Shown here: positions 7,578-17,096 of the stretch, one piece after another
Position numbering within the stretch: the stretch's first letter is position 1
Layout of the letters: the number at the start of each line of letters is the position of its first letter
DNA from: a virus
DNA length: 64,000 nt
IMG/VR virus record: IMGVR_UViG_3300050821_003659
Location: 1 to 64,000 of that record
Reading direction: 5' to 3' (one strand)
The notes under the pieces: model-generated
Databases searched by the model: none
What the model was told of the DNA's origin: nothing
The model's input: the letters and a program-made list of their open reading frames with translations, nothing else
Translations under genes and position numbers: made by a program

Positions 7578-9707
7578 TTATACGACGGTCGGAAGCGTGC
7601 CCTGTAGACCGCCAGTACTCGGAACGCCTTCAACGGCTTCACTCAGTCCGCTGGCTTTCGCCGCCTCGCGAGTGATGTCGCGTTTGATCCGGTTGTCGCT
7701 GGCTTGATCTTCCAGTTGCTGCTTCTGTGCGAACTTCTGCTGCTCACCTTGCTGCTTGGCGGCGATCTGCTGTTGCATCATCGCGGCCTTAGAGTTCGCA
7801 TCGCGTTTCTGTTTCATGGCATCAGTCATTGGCTTGATGATGTCGTTCTTGTTCTTCCACTCCGAGGCTTCGAGCCACATGCCGATGATCGGCTTGAAGT
7901 CGATGTACTCCTCGTTGATGTCAGCCAGTGACTGCTGAATCTGTGGATTGTCGAGAATCTGGGTCAGCATGACCATCGACTGGGCCATCGTTCGCTTTGC
8001 AGCGAGAGACGATCCAGCGAGAACCTCATACTCGATCTGAGCGTTGTGGAACTCGTCCAGTTTGAAGTCCTGAAGGAAGTCGTCACCCTGCTCTTTGCCG
8101 AGGATGTGGTAGATCGCGGCGTCTGACATGATATTGAACACCATCATGTCGATGACACCGAGGAACGGTTTGAAGACCTGCTCGATGAAGTTGTCCAGAG
8201 GGCCATCGAGACGAGTTGCACTTGCACCCGCGAGGATGTTCGCACCACCAGCCGTGCGACCCATTGAGGATCGCGGCCCAGCAGACGAGCCTTGCACCAA
8301 CATCTGATCTGCACCAGACGAGGACTCGGTCGCTTGCTCAGACTCTTTCAGAGCCGCCCAAATGTCGGCGGGCATCTTCGGAGTTTCCAGCAACTTGTAA
8401 GACTTCTCGACATCCGTCACCGACATGATCTTGCCAAGTCCGGTGCGGATCGTCTGCGTAGGAGCGTTGTCGTCTCGGTTACGCAGGTAAATCGGGTTGA
8501 CGCCGTAAGACAAAATCTTCAGGATGGCGTTGATGGTTCCCTGATCGACGCGTTGGTTCTGACCAACGATGAGTCCAAGACCCATGCCGTAGAACGCACG
8601 CGGACGGTTCCACCAGTTTGCCGAGAGGAACGGGATTCGTTTGAACTCGTTCTTGCCCGAGTAGATAACCTTGTCTTGGTTAAGAACCATGATCTTCTGG
8701 CCCTTGTCCCAATACTCAAGAACTTCCAGCTTCGTCCGTAGAGGATCGGGGCTGGACTTCACGTTATTCTTCTCGGCGTGATGAACACCACCGTCGATGT
8801 AAGTGGCTTGCTCTGTCTCCAGAGTTTGTGCCTTCGGCGGATTGTCCCACACGGATTTGAGTGCGGACGCTGCGGGGATTTTCCATCCCTTCAGGGCCTC
8901 ACTTGAATCTCCGTCTGCTCGTGCCTGTTCGATTGCTTTTCGCAGGTCTTCGAGTTGATACCAGTCCATGTATCGGACATCGACCACCCAACCTGCCTGT
9001 CGAATGTCGCTCACCGCGAGTTGCGGATCGACCAGCACCTTGTCCAGCGGACGCCACTCGAAGAACGGAATCGGCAGAGTCTTGCTTGTCTCTGTGATGT
9101 CCGGTGGTGCGTCTGTCGGAAGGAAGGTCGTATCTGCTACCGTGGCGGGATCGCCGTTTGCGATCTTCGCGACTGTCGCCTTACGTTTGCGGGTCGTGAT
9201 CTCTTGCCAATCATAACCCCACTTGAAAATGCTTGTGCCCAGATGTGCCATCTGCTCAAGGCCCCACTTAGTCTGGGTTTTGAACTGGCATTGATCTAGG
9301 ATGAAAGAGAAGATCGCGGTCTTCGCGTCTACCACTTTCTGGCTCGTGCCGGGGCGGGGCCGCATCAACATCGGAGGATCGTCGTAAAACAATCCCTTGT
9401 AGAGTTGCGGTACGACCGCGTTGCAGACCTTGGCGACAGTGAAACGCTGCACGTTCGGTTCAAGAACGTACGTGTTCTCGTACACTGTCATTGGGCGAGG
9501 CGATTGGTACAGAAGGTCTGCGTCTCGCCACAGTAATGTCCACTGGCGGTTGGCAATGAATGCCTTCGCCATCGCTGCTGACTGCACCACGAGGGCAAGT
9601 TCCTTATCGACAGGAAGTTCGCCTTGAAGGTTGAAGTCAGATGCTTGCAACGTTGCGTTCGGGTTCCCATCAGGAACGATACCAACACTGTCTACGATTT
9701 CTGCCAT
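7578..9707 (-). CDS. Portal protein
   Basis: 709 residues, next to the large terminase, the usual portal position. The central part (about 130-460) has the portal-type features seen in P22/N4-like proteins: a hydrophobic helix-rich core, VDVRYMDWYQLEDLRK, and FLSANWWNRPRAFYGMGLGL. A C-terminal Gln/Lys-rich helix (about 620-680) would form the crown or barrel. The protein forms the dodecameric DNA entry vertex and docks the terminase. Size matches N4-like portals. Confidence 0.88.
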   Translation of the reverse strand: MAEIVDSVGIVPDGNPNATLQASDFNLQGELPVDKELALVVQSAAMAKAFIANRQWTLLWRDADLLYQSPRPMTVYENTYVLEPNVQRFTVAKVCNAVVPQLYKGLFYDDPPMLMRPRPGTSQKVVDAKTAIFSFILDQCQFKTQTKWGLEQMAHLGTSIFKWGYDWQEITTRKRKATVAKIANGDPATVADTTFLPTDAPPDITETSKTLPIPFFEWRPLDKVLVDPQLAVSDIRQAGWVVDVRYMDWYQLEDLRKAIEQARADGDSSEALKGWKIPAASALKSVWDNPPKAQTLETEQATYIDGGVHHAEKNNVKSSPDPLRTKLEVLEYWDKGQKIMVLNQDKVIYSGKNEFKRIPFLSANWWNRPRAFYGMGLGLIVGQNQRVDQGTINAILKILSYGVNPIYLRNRDDNAPTQTIRTGLGKIMSVTDVEKSYKLLETPKMPADIWAALKESEQATESSSGADQMLVQGSSAGPRSSMGRTAGGANILAGASATRLDGPLDNFIEQVFKPFLGVIDMMVFNIMSDAAIYHILGKEQGDDFLQDFKLDEFHNAQIEYEVLAGSSLAAKRTMAQSMVMLTQILDNPQIQQSLADINEEYIDFKPIIGMWLEASEWKNKNDIIKPMTDAMKQKRDANSKAAMMQQQIAAKQQGEQQKFAQKQQLEDQASDNRIKRDITREAAKASGLSEAVEGVPSTGGLQGTLPTVV

Positions 9708-9718
9708 ATCGTCCCTTT

Positions 9719-11722
9719 CTAGGAGAATAGATCACCGAGGGGGTCGTGTGCCGCCTCGTATGCGTCCATCGCAGCTTGCTGAGCTAGCTGGCTGGGTGCC
9801 ATGTCAGGAAATTCTAGGGCCGCGTTGCTGATGTTGTGCTTCGAGTACTTCCCGTCGCAGTGCATCAGGTCGTGAAAGTTTTTCATCTTCACGTCGGCAA
9901 CGAACTCCGAACTCGACTCCGTCGTCTTCCCTTCGATGTCAGCGTATGACCCGAACTGGTTGATGAGGATTGCCAGCGAGTCCACGATGTCATCGTGAAC
10001 GCCCGCTGCGGTGCCGAACTTCGATAGCTCGTCGTACAGGTCTTCCAGACTCGGACAGGTGTTGACGAATCGCAACCTGTCGTCTCCGAGGAATCGGAGT
10101 ACTGGCCCTGCCTTAGTTTTCTTAGAGGAGGCTTTGCTGCCCTGTCCAAGCGGAACCATCTGGATCGGCACGCGAATCTTCAGCTTGTCCATCTCTCGAT
10201 AAACTTCACGCTGGACATATTTCTCTGCTTTGCCAGTGTCCTCGATGCAGATTCGTTTCGGTCGCCATTGCAACGCCGTCGCTGCGATCATCGCGGGCAG
10301 TTCGTACTCATTGAACTTCCCACGTTTCATGTCGATGATGTAAAACCGTCCGCCGTAAATCAGGGCGGTGATGATGACCGTGTAGTCCGCCCAACTCTTC
10401 GTAGAGTAAGCGGTGTCGATGCAGGTGACGATCATTCCGGTTCCCGGCAGTTCTGCCGCGTTCACGGTGCGACGGATCAGCAGTTCCCGAGGGAACTTGA
10501 TGACGTGCATCTGTGTCGGATCATTCAAATACTTGATCGCGAACCACGGATCGGTCTTGCGGAGGTAGCGGAGTTTTTCGTACGTCAGTGAGTGCGGATT
10601 CCCCGGTTCGTTGAACCAGAGATCGTAATCACCTTCCGTCATCTCCTCTTCGATCTTGCCCGCCTTGCGTGCGGCTTCATTAGCCCACCACGCTGCACGG
10701 ATGTAAACCTCCATCGGGAACTCTTCGCCTTCAGTGGCGTACTTGTCCCGGTTCTTAATGTCCTGCCCGTACGTGTCTTCCGAGTCGTACCACGTTCCAA
10801 TCTTGTCGTAAAATCCGAACGGGTGCAAGATGGCCTTATCGATGCTGACCTTCTTGTTGACATTTCTCATCCGGTCTACGGTCTGAGAGTTTTCTTCGGT
10901 GACCACGTCATCGAGTTTCAGAATGCAGACGTGCCATCCAGCAAGGTTCTGCTCGATAGATGCTGCGAACACCGTAGTCTCTTTTTCAACCTGACTTACT
11001 GCGGGGGTTTGATACTCCGCGTTCTGTCCGGTTGCCACGGGAATGCAGTGCTCAGGAAACAACACCTGAAATAAACTGGGTGTGCCGTCGTTCATCCGGC
11101 GAGGGCGTAACGCCTTCTTGCCGAACAAGTCCACTGTGCCACCCTCTTCGAGCGTGAAGTGTCCCTTGATCTCGCCAACGAAGTCATTCGCCAACGAGAG
11201 AACGCCCGTGAGCACGAGGATCGTGATCTCGGGGAAGCAGATGATCCACTGAACGCAGTCTGCCATGTCGATTGACGACTTGAAGCCGCCACGAGGCACG
11301 AGCAGAAGGCGTTCCTTCTTGCCCAACTTGTCAACCTCGTACTTCGCAGCGAATGCTTTGAAGTTCGGCTGTGTCGGGTCTTTGCGGACGAAAAACTTAT
11401 TGCAGATTTCCTCGTGAGTGTTGTGAGCCTGTCCGTCCGTCCAGATGTACTCGTGGTCGGTCGTGTCCTTGTACTTCTCCAGCAGTTTGCAGAGGAAGTA
11501 CAGGTTGGTCTGTGCCATGAAGCGATAGCGGGCGACTTTGTCCGCGTCGAGCAGGTCGTACAGCTTGCAGACCTTAGCGAGTTTTTCCTGTTGCTCGGGA
11601 ATCAAGCGGCTGACGCTCTGATTCGCTAGTTTCTGAAAATCCTCGGCTGGCATGTCCCGATACTGGTAGTTCTTGTCCTGCTTGTGCTTGTTGAACAACT
11701 CTTCCAAGTATTCGGGCTTCAC
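9719..11722 (-). CDS. terL: Terminase large subunit
   Basis: 667 residues. The ATPase has a Walker A-like VPRGGFKSS (142-150) and a Walker B-like CILKLDD. The C-terminal RNase H-like nuclease has CIDTAYSTKSWADYT (about 433) and HDDIVDSLAILI (about 582), giving the acidic metal ligands. It packages DNA through the portal encoded directly downstream. No small terminase subunit is recognised nearby; one of the small genes upstream on the same strand could serve. Confidence 0.93.
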   Translation of the reverse strand: MKPEYLEELFNKHKQDKNYQYRDMPAEDFQKLANQSVSRLIPEQQEKLAKVCKLYDLLDADKVARYRFMAQTNLYFLCKLLEKYKDTTDHEYIWTDGQAHNTHEEICNKFFVRKDPTQPNFKAFAAKYEVDKLGKKERLLLVPRGGFKSSIDMADCVQWIICFPEITILVLTGVLSLANDFVGEIKGHFTLEEGGTVDLFGKKALRPRRMNDGTPSLFQVLFPEHCIPVATGQNAEYQTPAVSQVEKETTVFAASIEQNLAGWHVCILKLDDVVTEENSQTVDRMRNVNKKVSIDKAILHPFGFYDKIGTWYDSEDTYGQDIKNRDKYATEGEEFPMEVYIRAAWWANEAARKAGKIEEEMTEGDYDLWFNEPGNPHSLTYEKLRYLRKTDPWFAIKYLNDPTQMHVIKFPRELLIRRTVNAAELPGTGMIVTCIDTAYSTKSWADYTVIITALIYGGRFYIIDMKRGKFNEYELPAMIAATALQWRPKRICIEDTGKAEKYVQREVYREMDKLKIRVPIQMVPLGQGSKASSKKTKAGPVLRFLGDDRLRFVNTCPSLEDLYDELSKFGTAAGVHDDIVDSLAILINQFGSYADIEGKTTESSSEFVADVKMKNFHDLMHCDGKYSKHNISNAALEFPDMAPSQLAQQAAMDAYEAAHDPLGDLFS

Positions 11723-11742
11723 AACTCCTCCGGTCTATTGAA

Positions 11743-12486
11743 TTACATTGCGGGAGCGGCGGCAGCAGCGGGTGCTCCAGCAGCAGGTGCTGCTTCGGGC
11801 ATTTCCTGCTCGGGCTGCGGTGGGTTCTGCTCCATGTGGTTCGCGGCATCGGAAAACTTCTCGAACATGTGCTGTTCGTCTTTGTGGCTCGGATCGTGAT
11901 GCTTGTGCGTCACAACGTGTTTGCCGTTGTGCGTCCGGTGGTACTCGTGCTTCTGAATCGTCTTGGGGGCCTTCTTCGGGGCCGAAACCATGTCGTACGG
12001 TGTGGCTGTCACTTTGCCGCCTTTGTCGTAAATCTTCGCTTCCATCGCGTCCTCCGCAGGGTTCTCTTTATCGAACGCCTCGCTCTTTTCATACTTCTTG
12101 TTCTGCTTCTCGGTCAGAACGCGTTCGCCTTCCTTCAGGATAGCGACGTGATGTTTTCCATCACCGACATTGACCTTGCTCTTTTTGACCTTGCCGCCTT
12201 TGTCGAAGACGGGCAGGGATTGGCCGAGAGGCTTCACCATCTCGCGAGTGTCGATCCGCTTCTCGCCGGGACGGTCGCCATACTTACGACCAGAGTTCAG
12301 CCTGTCACCTGCGACAGCAGCCTCGGCGGGCTTGTCTGGAGTTTCCGCGTTGCCGAGAGCGTTGCGGGTCATCTTCGCCCGCTCTGCTAATTCGTTGCCC
12401 AGACTGTCAGTCTGTTTGTTGCCTTCGCTGATGGCCTTTGCTCGGCTCTTTACTTCACCGACCAGCTTGTCGAAAATTCCCGGCAT
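11743..12486 (-). CDS. Lys/His-rich structural candidate
   Basis: 247 residues from MPGIFDKLVGE, chosen because an AGGAG site precedes it; the longer frame to 12528 would overlap the phosphatase gene. The motif FDKGGKV...VGDGKHHVAILKEGERVLT resembles the EGE.VL segments of phage structural and tape-measure-like proteins. A weaker second DKGGKV occurs about 65 residues later. There is a His-rich stretch and an Ala/Pro tail. Function unknown; virion role inferred from position beside terL. Confidence 0.7.
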   Translation of the reverse strand: MPGIFDKLVGEVKSRAKAISEGNKQTDSLGNELAERAKMTRNALGNAETPDKPAEAAVAGDRLNSGRKYGDRPGEKRIDTREMVKPLGQSLPVFDKGGKVKKSKVNVGDGKHHVAILKEGERVLTEKQNKKYEKSEAFDKENPAEDAMEAKIYDKGGKVTATPYDMVSAPKKAPKTIQKHEYHRTHNGKHVVTHKHHDPSHKDEQHMFEKFSDAANHMEQNPPQPEQEMPEAAPAAGAPAAAAAPAM

Positions 12487-12494
12487 GATAGCTC

Positions 12495-13010
12495 CTATTT
12501 CTTGAAGAACGTCGGAAGAGTCTTCCAACGCTCACGGGCCTTAGCCCGCATCCCTGTACCGGGATCGTAATCTGGGTAGAGTGAGCGAAACTTCCGCTCG
12601 GCTCCCAGCAGACTGTCGCCCATCTCTCCGATAGCTCGGAGAAACATCAGCATCAGTGTGGTGCTGCGTGAGTGACCTGCGATGCAGTGCACAAGAACCT
12701 TGTCACCTGCGTCGTATCTTTCCTTGATGAACTTCAACCCCGCGTCGATCACCTCGTCGGGGATCATGTCAACGTCGTCGGCGTCAATTAGGTTCAACGC
12801 CATGTGCTTCTCATCCACGCGGTAGAAGTAATAATTTTTGTCCTGCGGTGCACCGAGCGTTGTGTACCCGAGGACTGCCCTGTGGCAATCGTCGGAGCCA
12901 TCTTTGCACGCGGCGAGAATCGAGTACCCGCGTTTCTCTGCGATTGGCAGAGCCTCTTTGTCACCCACGTAAAGCCGTGGGATGATCTCTTCGAGAATGG
13001 CCTTGTACAT
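12495..13010 (-). CDS. Dual-specificity protein phosphatase
   Basis: 171 residues with the cysteine phosphatase signature HCIAGHSRS: Cys109 and Arg115 form CX5R, with Ser116 following. Asp77 or Asp78 and neighbours could supply the general acid. The fold removes phosphate from Tyr/Ser/Thr (or other phosphates) through a phosphocysteine intermediate. Finding it inside the morphogenesis operon, next to terL, is unusual and suggests late expression or packaging in the virion, acting on phage or host proteins. The family call is firm; the substrate is unknown. Confidence 0.88.
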   Translation of the reverse strand: MYKAILEEIIPRLYVGDKEALPIAEKRGYSILAACKDGSDDCHRAVLGYTTLGAPQDKNYYFYRVDEKHMALNLIDADDVDMIPDEVIDAGLKFIKERYDAGDKVLVHCIAGHSRSTTLMLMFLRAIGEMGDSLLGAERKFRSLYPDYDPGTGMRAKARERWKTLPTFFKK

Positions 13011-13020
13011 CGCTCCTCCG

Positions 13021-13323
13021 TTAATCGGTCAAGATGATGCTCGACTTCGGTGCGGGCGAGGGAACCACCTTGGTTGCTACGGCGTCAGTCGGGGTAACAG
13101 TTTCTCCCGCACCCTCAGCCTTCTTCTGTGCTGCGATCTTCGCTTCCGCGACCTTCTTCACCTGTGCCGCCATGTCAGCGACGAAAGACTTGAGAACGAT
13201 GTTCGCGTAATCTGTTGCGAACTGGCATGTCGTGCTATCGAGGATGACCTTGATACCGTTCAAGTCCCATGCCTGTGCGAAGGCTTTGGTCTGCTCCAAC
13301 GTGATGCTAGGAATTAGTGGCAT
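13021..13323 (-). CDS. Small helical hypothetical protein
   Basis: 100 residues starting MPLIPSITLEQTKAFAQAWD. Residues about 25-70 are helical and Ala/Lys-rich; the tail is Pro/Thr/Ser-rich. No family recognised. Its start overlaps the end of the 13307-13591 gene by 17 bases, indicating translational coupling. Confidence 0.7.
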   Translation of the reverse strand: MPLIPSITLEQTKAFAQAWDLNGIKVILDSTTCQFATDYANIVLKSFVADMAAQVKKVAEAKIAAQKKAEGAGETVTPTDAVATKVVPSPAPKSSIILTD

Positions 13324-13591
13324 CTGACCCTCCCTTCCATCGCGACAGAAAGTCGCTCACATCCATCTTGTCTTCCTTCGGCTCCTCTGGGGGCTGAGGC
13401 TCAGCCGCCGCTGCGGACTGCTCTTTGTATCGAGCGACTCCGGGGGGCGGCATCGTGATCGGGATCATCTTGGTGACGACCGCGAGTGCGTATGTACAAT
13501 ATATACGGATCGACCACGGGCAATCTTTGTCCCTTGCGAACTGCTTCCAAAACGCAAGGATAGTTTCTTCGTCTCGACGCTTTCGCGGCAT
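13307..13591 (-). CDS. Small hypothetical protein
   Basis: 94 residues starting MPRKRRDEETILAFWKQF; basic N-terminus, hydrophobic middle, Pro/Glu-rich C-terminal part. No family recognised. It overlaps the next gene (13021-13323) by 17 bases. A ribosome-binding site GGAGAG precedes it. Confidence 0.65.
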   Translation of the reverse strand: MPRKRRDEETILAFWKQFARDKDCPWSIRIYCTYALAVVTKMIPITMPPPGVARYKEQSAAAAEPQPPEEPKEDKMDVSDFLSRWKGGSDATNS

Positions 13592-13609
13592 CTCTCCTCC
13601 AAAATGTTT

Positions 13610-13975
13610 TTAGAACAGGGTGATGTTCGAAAGCAACGCACCCTTCTTGAATAGACCCCGCTCGGTCAGTTTCTTGTGCCAGTCGTCAAATGCCTCACCA
13701 TGCTCGTCTTTGTAGTTCGTCGCGATGTGAACCATCTCGTGTGCCAGCGACGATAGCTTGATCGACGCGGTCGGGTTCTTCGCTTTGTTGAGCAGGATTA
13801 AATACTTGTGCTTGTTGTCGGGGTTGTCGATAGGAGAGCAGGAGGCGACATCTGATTCCTCGCCCGCTCGTGCCCAGCGTACGATAACATTGTCAGGCAG
13901 TTCGTTGTTGAAGAACCGCTTGTTGATGTTCCGATACCACTTCTTGAGGCTAGCATCCGAGTGCTGGTCAGCCAT
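13610..13975 (-). CDS. SprT-like zinc metalloprotease
   Basis: 121 residues from MADQHSDASL, chosen for its GGAG site; the frame continues upstream without a better start. HEMVH (79-83) followed by His92 gives the HExxH...H zinc ligands of SprT/SprT-like proteases. The N-terminal part has the short beta segment YLILLN seen before the active-site helix in this family. SprT-type enzymes cleave protein bound to DNA or act as late processing proteases. Here, among structural genes, a role in maturation or entry is possible but not shown. Confidence 0.75.
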   Translation of the reverse strand: MADQHSDASLKKWYRNINKRFFNNELPDNVIVRWARAGEESDVASCSPIDNPDNKHKYLILLNKAKNPTASIKLSSLAHEMVHIATNYKDEHGEAFDDWHKKLTERGLFKKGALLSNITLF

Positions 13976-13996
13976 ACTGTCTCCAAGAAACACGCG

Positions 13997-14027
13997 GGGG
14001 AGTGGAGAACTTATCGTCACACTCCCC
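13997..14027 (-). other. Intergenic hairpin GGGGAGTG/CACTCCCC
   Basis: Perfect 8-bp stem (13997-14004 with 14020-14027) between the 14053 stop and the 13975 start. No long T-run follows on the minus strand, so termination is uncertain. Confidence 0.5.
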
Positions 14028-14052
14028 ACAAAGCAGGGCGTCCCCTGCGATG

Positions 14053-14343
14053 TTACTCGGTTTGAGGTGCCAGCGACAGACCGTTCGACTCGATCTGAGC
14101 GGAGTTGACTGTCGGATCGACGCCGACGCCAGAAGTGCATGCCAGCCAGTTTGCGACACCTGCGGTGCCGTCTGTGGTCAGGTCAGTCGCGTTCTGAACA
14201 GTGCCATCGATCAGCTTGATCCCGGCCTTGCCCGGAGGCACGGTGCCGAGAATGTTTCCAGAGTCGTACGGCTTGACGTTTGCAGAGTCGATGCCGTATT
14301 GGGCGACCTTCCCTGCGGTGCGTGCTGCTAAAGTTGTTGCCAT
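14053..14343 (-). CDS. Small hypothetical protein
   Basis: 96 residues from MATTLAARTAGKVAQY; start set by AGGAG seven bases upstream. Gly, Thr and Ala are frequent and the product looks beta-rich. No family recognised. It starts 8 bases after the glycosyltransferase-like gene, so it is probably co-transcribed with it. Confidence 0.7.
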   Translation of the reverse strand: MATTLAARTAGKVAQYGIDSANVKPYDSGNILGTVPPGKAGIKLIDGTVQNATDLTTDGTAGVANWLACTSGVGVDPTVNSAQIESNGLSLAPQTE

Positions 14344-14351
14344 GATATCTC

Positions 14352-15263
14352 CTAGCCCCACCAATCAATCGTCAGCCCATCGGCTGCGTAATTGATCCCC
14401 GGCTTTCTCTTCGGCGTCAGTCCAACACGGTACACGTCGCCCACAGGATATTTCCAATCCCGGTTGCGATCATATTGATGGACGATGCAGAACGGCGTGT
14501 CGCTGCCCTGCGGATAGAGGATGCCGTTTCTCAAATCTGGTTTGGGGTCAAGCCAGAAATGGTTCGGGAGGTTCCCGAAGCAATATCCGACAACTGCGAA
14601 GCCTTCGCTCAGTCGGGGTACGACGGTGATGCCTTTGAAATCGTCTTCACGTGCGATGACGTTCAACGCCGCTTGCTCAACGATTTGGTGGGTGTCCCAC
14701 TTGCAAATCTCGATGGTGCGGCGGAATATTTCTGCCATCTCTGCGGGCGTTCCTGCGAACGTGCCGCCGTTCAGGGCTTCCTCTTCGCGGATGCGTGCGT
14801 ACGTCTCGGGAGTGAAAATGTTCTTCACCCAGTTGTCGTTGCACTGCTCGTTCTTGATGAGGTAGCTCTCTGTGGCGATGACGATCTTCTTGTCACCAAC
14901 CAGATTCTTCTCCAACCAGATCGACGGGTCGGTCTGGAAGATGAGATCGCGGATGTCCATCCACATGATGTAGCGGAACTCGTGCCCTCGTTCTTTGATG
15001 AACTGATACGCGAGGGTGTCGCGATACTCGTAAAAGTTTTTGTGCATCTCGTGCCACGAACCTGTCGGCGCCTTCTGCTCCACGTCGATTAACTCGAACC
15101 CGTACTCGATCAACTGCTGTCGCACGTTCTGTGCAAGGCTCCAAACTAACAGAATCTTGCGTCCGCGAAAGCCGCTGCGTTTGATGCTCACCATGTAGGC
15201 TTCTATCCAACTGAAGTCCACGTTGGCGAATACACCGAGTAATAGGTCGTTAGTCGCGTCCAT
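14352..15263 (-). CDS. Glycosyltransferase-like protein
   Basis: 303 residues. The segment YIMWMDIRDLIFQTDPSIWL has a D.RD acidic pair like the nucleotide-sugar/metal site of GT-A transferases, and a following IVIATESYL suits the acceptor side. The extreme C-terminus, NYAADGLTIDWWG, repeats a motif present near the N-terminus of the two other transferases of this operon. It overlaps the RmlD-like gene by 14 bases. Likely works with the neighbouring sugar genes on virion, DNA or host glycan; substrate unknown. Confidence 0.65.
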   Translation of the reverse strand: MDATNDLLLGVFANVDFSWIEAYMVSIKRSGFRGRKILLVWSLAQNVRQQLIEYGFELIDVEQKAPTGSWHEMHKNFYEYRDTLAYQFIKERGHEFRYIMWMDIRDLIFQTDPSIWLEKNLVGDKKIVIATESYLIKNEQCNDNWVKNIFTPETYARIREEEALNGGTFAGTPAEMAEIFRRTIEICKWDTHQIVEQAALNVIAREDDFKGITVVPRLSEGFAVVGYCFGNLPNHFWLDPKPDLRNGILYPQGSDTPFCIVHQYDRNRDWKYPVGDVYRVGLTPKRKPGINYAADGLTIDWWG

Positions 15264-16110
15264 CTCTCCCCCGAAATTCCTTGGCGTAAACCGCGAGTGC
15301 CTCTTTCCAATGCCGAGGCGTGAAGCCCTCGATCCGGCTGTTCAGAAGAACTTCGCTCTTAGGTCGTGGGGCGTGATACTCTCGCTCGAAGAACGAGGAG
15401 TTCACTCTTTGAACCGCTACCGACACTCCCAAGAGGCGAACAAACTCTTGTGCGATCTCGAATCGGCTGGCTGAGCCATTGCAGCAGACGTGAAAGATTC
15501 CACGTCGTCCCGATGAGAGGATGCAATCGAGTGCGACCGCGAGATCGGGGAGATACGACAGAGAACCGAACTTGTCCTCGACTGCGGAGATGATTTTGTG
15601 ACCAGCGGCGATTTGCCTGTAAATCTTTCCGATGAACTTCGTGTCGTCCACAGGCCCGCCGCCGAAGCACCACTCGGTGCGGAGGACGATGTGATCCCGA
15701 AGTGAGCGGGCGATGTTTTCACCCATCAGCTTCGTTTTACCGTACGTTGAAATCGGGCGGGGCAGTGAAACCGCGTCGTACGCAGGGTCTTGTCCGTCGA
15801 ACACGCACGCGGAACTGAGATAGACGTACGTCGCACCTGCATGCTCAGCACAGAGGGCCGCGTTTGCGGAGCCGAGTGCGTGAAGCTGTAGGGCGACTGC
15901 GGGGAACGTCTCGCACTTCTCCATATCGCAGAGAGCCACGAGATTGATTACCGCGTCGGGTTTGAATTGTGTGATGGATTCGTTCAGGGCGTGAAAATCT
16001 TGAATGTTCACCGCACGGTGCGTCGGGGCGAGGACGGTGTGTTCGATGCTGAAGTGCTTGATGAGGGCGGAACCAATCATGCCTGATCCGCCAAGAATGT
16101 AAATCCTCAT
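15250..16110 (-). CDS. RmlD-like NAD(P)-dependent sugar reductase
   Basis: 286 residues from MRIYILGGSG; this ATG lies six bases from AAGGGGG and overlaps the preceding stop as TAATG. GGSGMIGSAL (about 7-16) is the Rossmann dinucleotide site. SSACVFDG and YGKTK give the Ser and Tyr-x-x-x-Lys of extended short-chain dehydrogenases. The layout matches dTDP-4-dehydrorhamnose reductase (RmlD). With three transferases around it, it probably makes or modifies a nucleotide sugar; the exact sugar is not determined. Confidence 0.82.
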   Translation of the reverse strand: MRIYILGGSGMIGSALIKHFSIEHTVLAPTHRAVNIQDFHALNESITQFKPDAVINLVALCDMEKCETFPAVALQLHALGSANAALCAEHAGATYVYLSSACVFDGQDPAYDAVSLPRPISTYGKTKLMGENIARSLRDHIVLRTEWCFGGGPVDDTKFIGKIYRQIAAGHKIISAVEDKFGSLSYLPDLAVALDCILSSGRRGIFHVCCNGSASRFEIAQEFVRLLGVSVAVQRVNSSFFEREYHAPRPKSEVLLNSRIEGFTPRHWKEALAVYAKEFRGRDGRD

Positions 16111-17096
16111 TAGCATCCCCCTTCTCGCATGCCCCCTTTCGGGTCGGTGTGAGCCTGAATCAAAACTTCGCCTAGCTGGATGATGTTCTCACGAGTCCAG
16201 CCTTTCGCTTTGATGATGCCGCGATAGTAAATCTGGTCATGCACCATCGAACCCGGAACCCATGTCGGAGTCGCGTCTTCTGCTCGAAGCCACGCCTCTT
16301 GGGTGTCATAACTGAAATCGCAGATCGTGCTGTCCAATCGCATCCCGCAGTGAACTACTCTCACCTTCGGGTCTGCAAACGGTGCGGCCATCTTCGAGAG
16401 ATAACCGGGGAGCATGTCGTTGTCGTCATCGAAGCAGCAGACGAGATCGCCTGTCACATACGGATAACCACAATTCTTCGCGTAGCAAGGATTCGCTACG
16501 TCGCTGTGCTCGAACACTCTGATACGCGGATCATCGGGTAGGCTTACAACCCCATCCTTCTCGTTGTTGACAACGATCAGTTCCCAGTTTTTATGATCCT
16601 GCTCTAACAGAGTTTTCACAGTCCGCCCGATGATGTGCTGGCGGCGAAACGTTCCCATAATGATACTGACCTTCGGCTGGTAATTCGGATCAACGACATA
16701 TTGACTGTCGTCGATCAACATGAGCCAGCGGTATCGGCAGTAAGGAAAAAGTTGTGGCGGGGTCAGGTCTTCCTCAAATTCGAGGAACTCCATCGGATGC
16801 CCCTTGACCAGTCGGGTCAACTCCGCTTTGATCGCGGAGACGCGTTCACGATTCGTGACGTTGAGGAAGCAGTAGGAGACGCCGTTCGTGCCGTCGATAT
16901 TGGCTGTCCACCACTCGGGAAGAGGGTAGGGCCACTTGTGCTCCTCAGGTTTGACTGGCTGTTGAGCGAACCAATCGAGCGTGAGTCCGTCCGCTGCGTA
17001 GCGACAACCGGGGGCACGATAAGGTCGGACAACAAGCGGGGGACGCTTCTGTCCCTGCGGGCCGAACGATGTGAGATTAGGCTTGACTTGCGACAT
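16110..17096 (-). CDS. GT2 (GT-A fold) glycosyltransferase
   Basis: 328 residues. From about residue 145: PKVSIIMGTFRRQHII, then LLEQDHKNWELIVVNNE, then CCFDDDNDMLPGYL, the classic GT2 order with a DDD/DXD metal site. The first 140 residues are an added domain containing RYAADGLTLDWF (32-43), shared with the adjacent transferases. Expected to transfer a sugar from a nucleotide donor. It overlaps the upstream gene by 20 bases and the downstream gene by one. Confidence 0.85.
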   Translation of the reverse strand: MSQVKPNLTSFGPQGQKRPPLVVRPYRAPGCRYAADGLTLDWFAQQPVKPEEHKWPYPLPEWWTANIDGTNGVSYCFLNVTNRERVSAIKAELTRLVKGHPMEFLEFEEDLTPPQLFPYCRYRWLMLIDDSQYVVDPNYQPKVSIIMGTFRRQHIIGRTVKTLLEQDHKNWELIVVNNEKDGVVSLPDDPRIRVFEHSDVANPCYAKNCGYPYVTGDLVCCFDDDNDMLPGYLSKMAAPFADPKVRVVHCGMRLDSTICDFSYDTQEAWLRAEDATPTWVPGSMVHDQIYYRGIIKAKGWTRENIIQLGEVLIQAHTDPKGGMREGGC

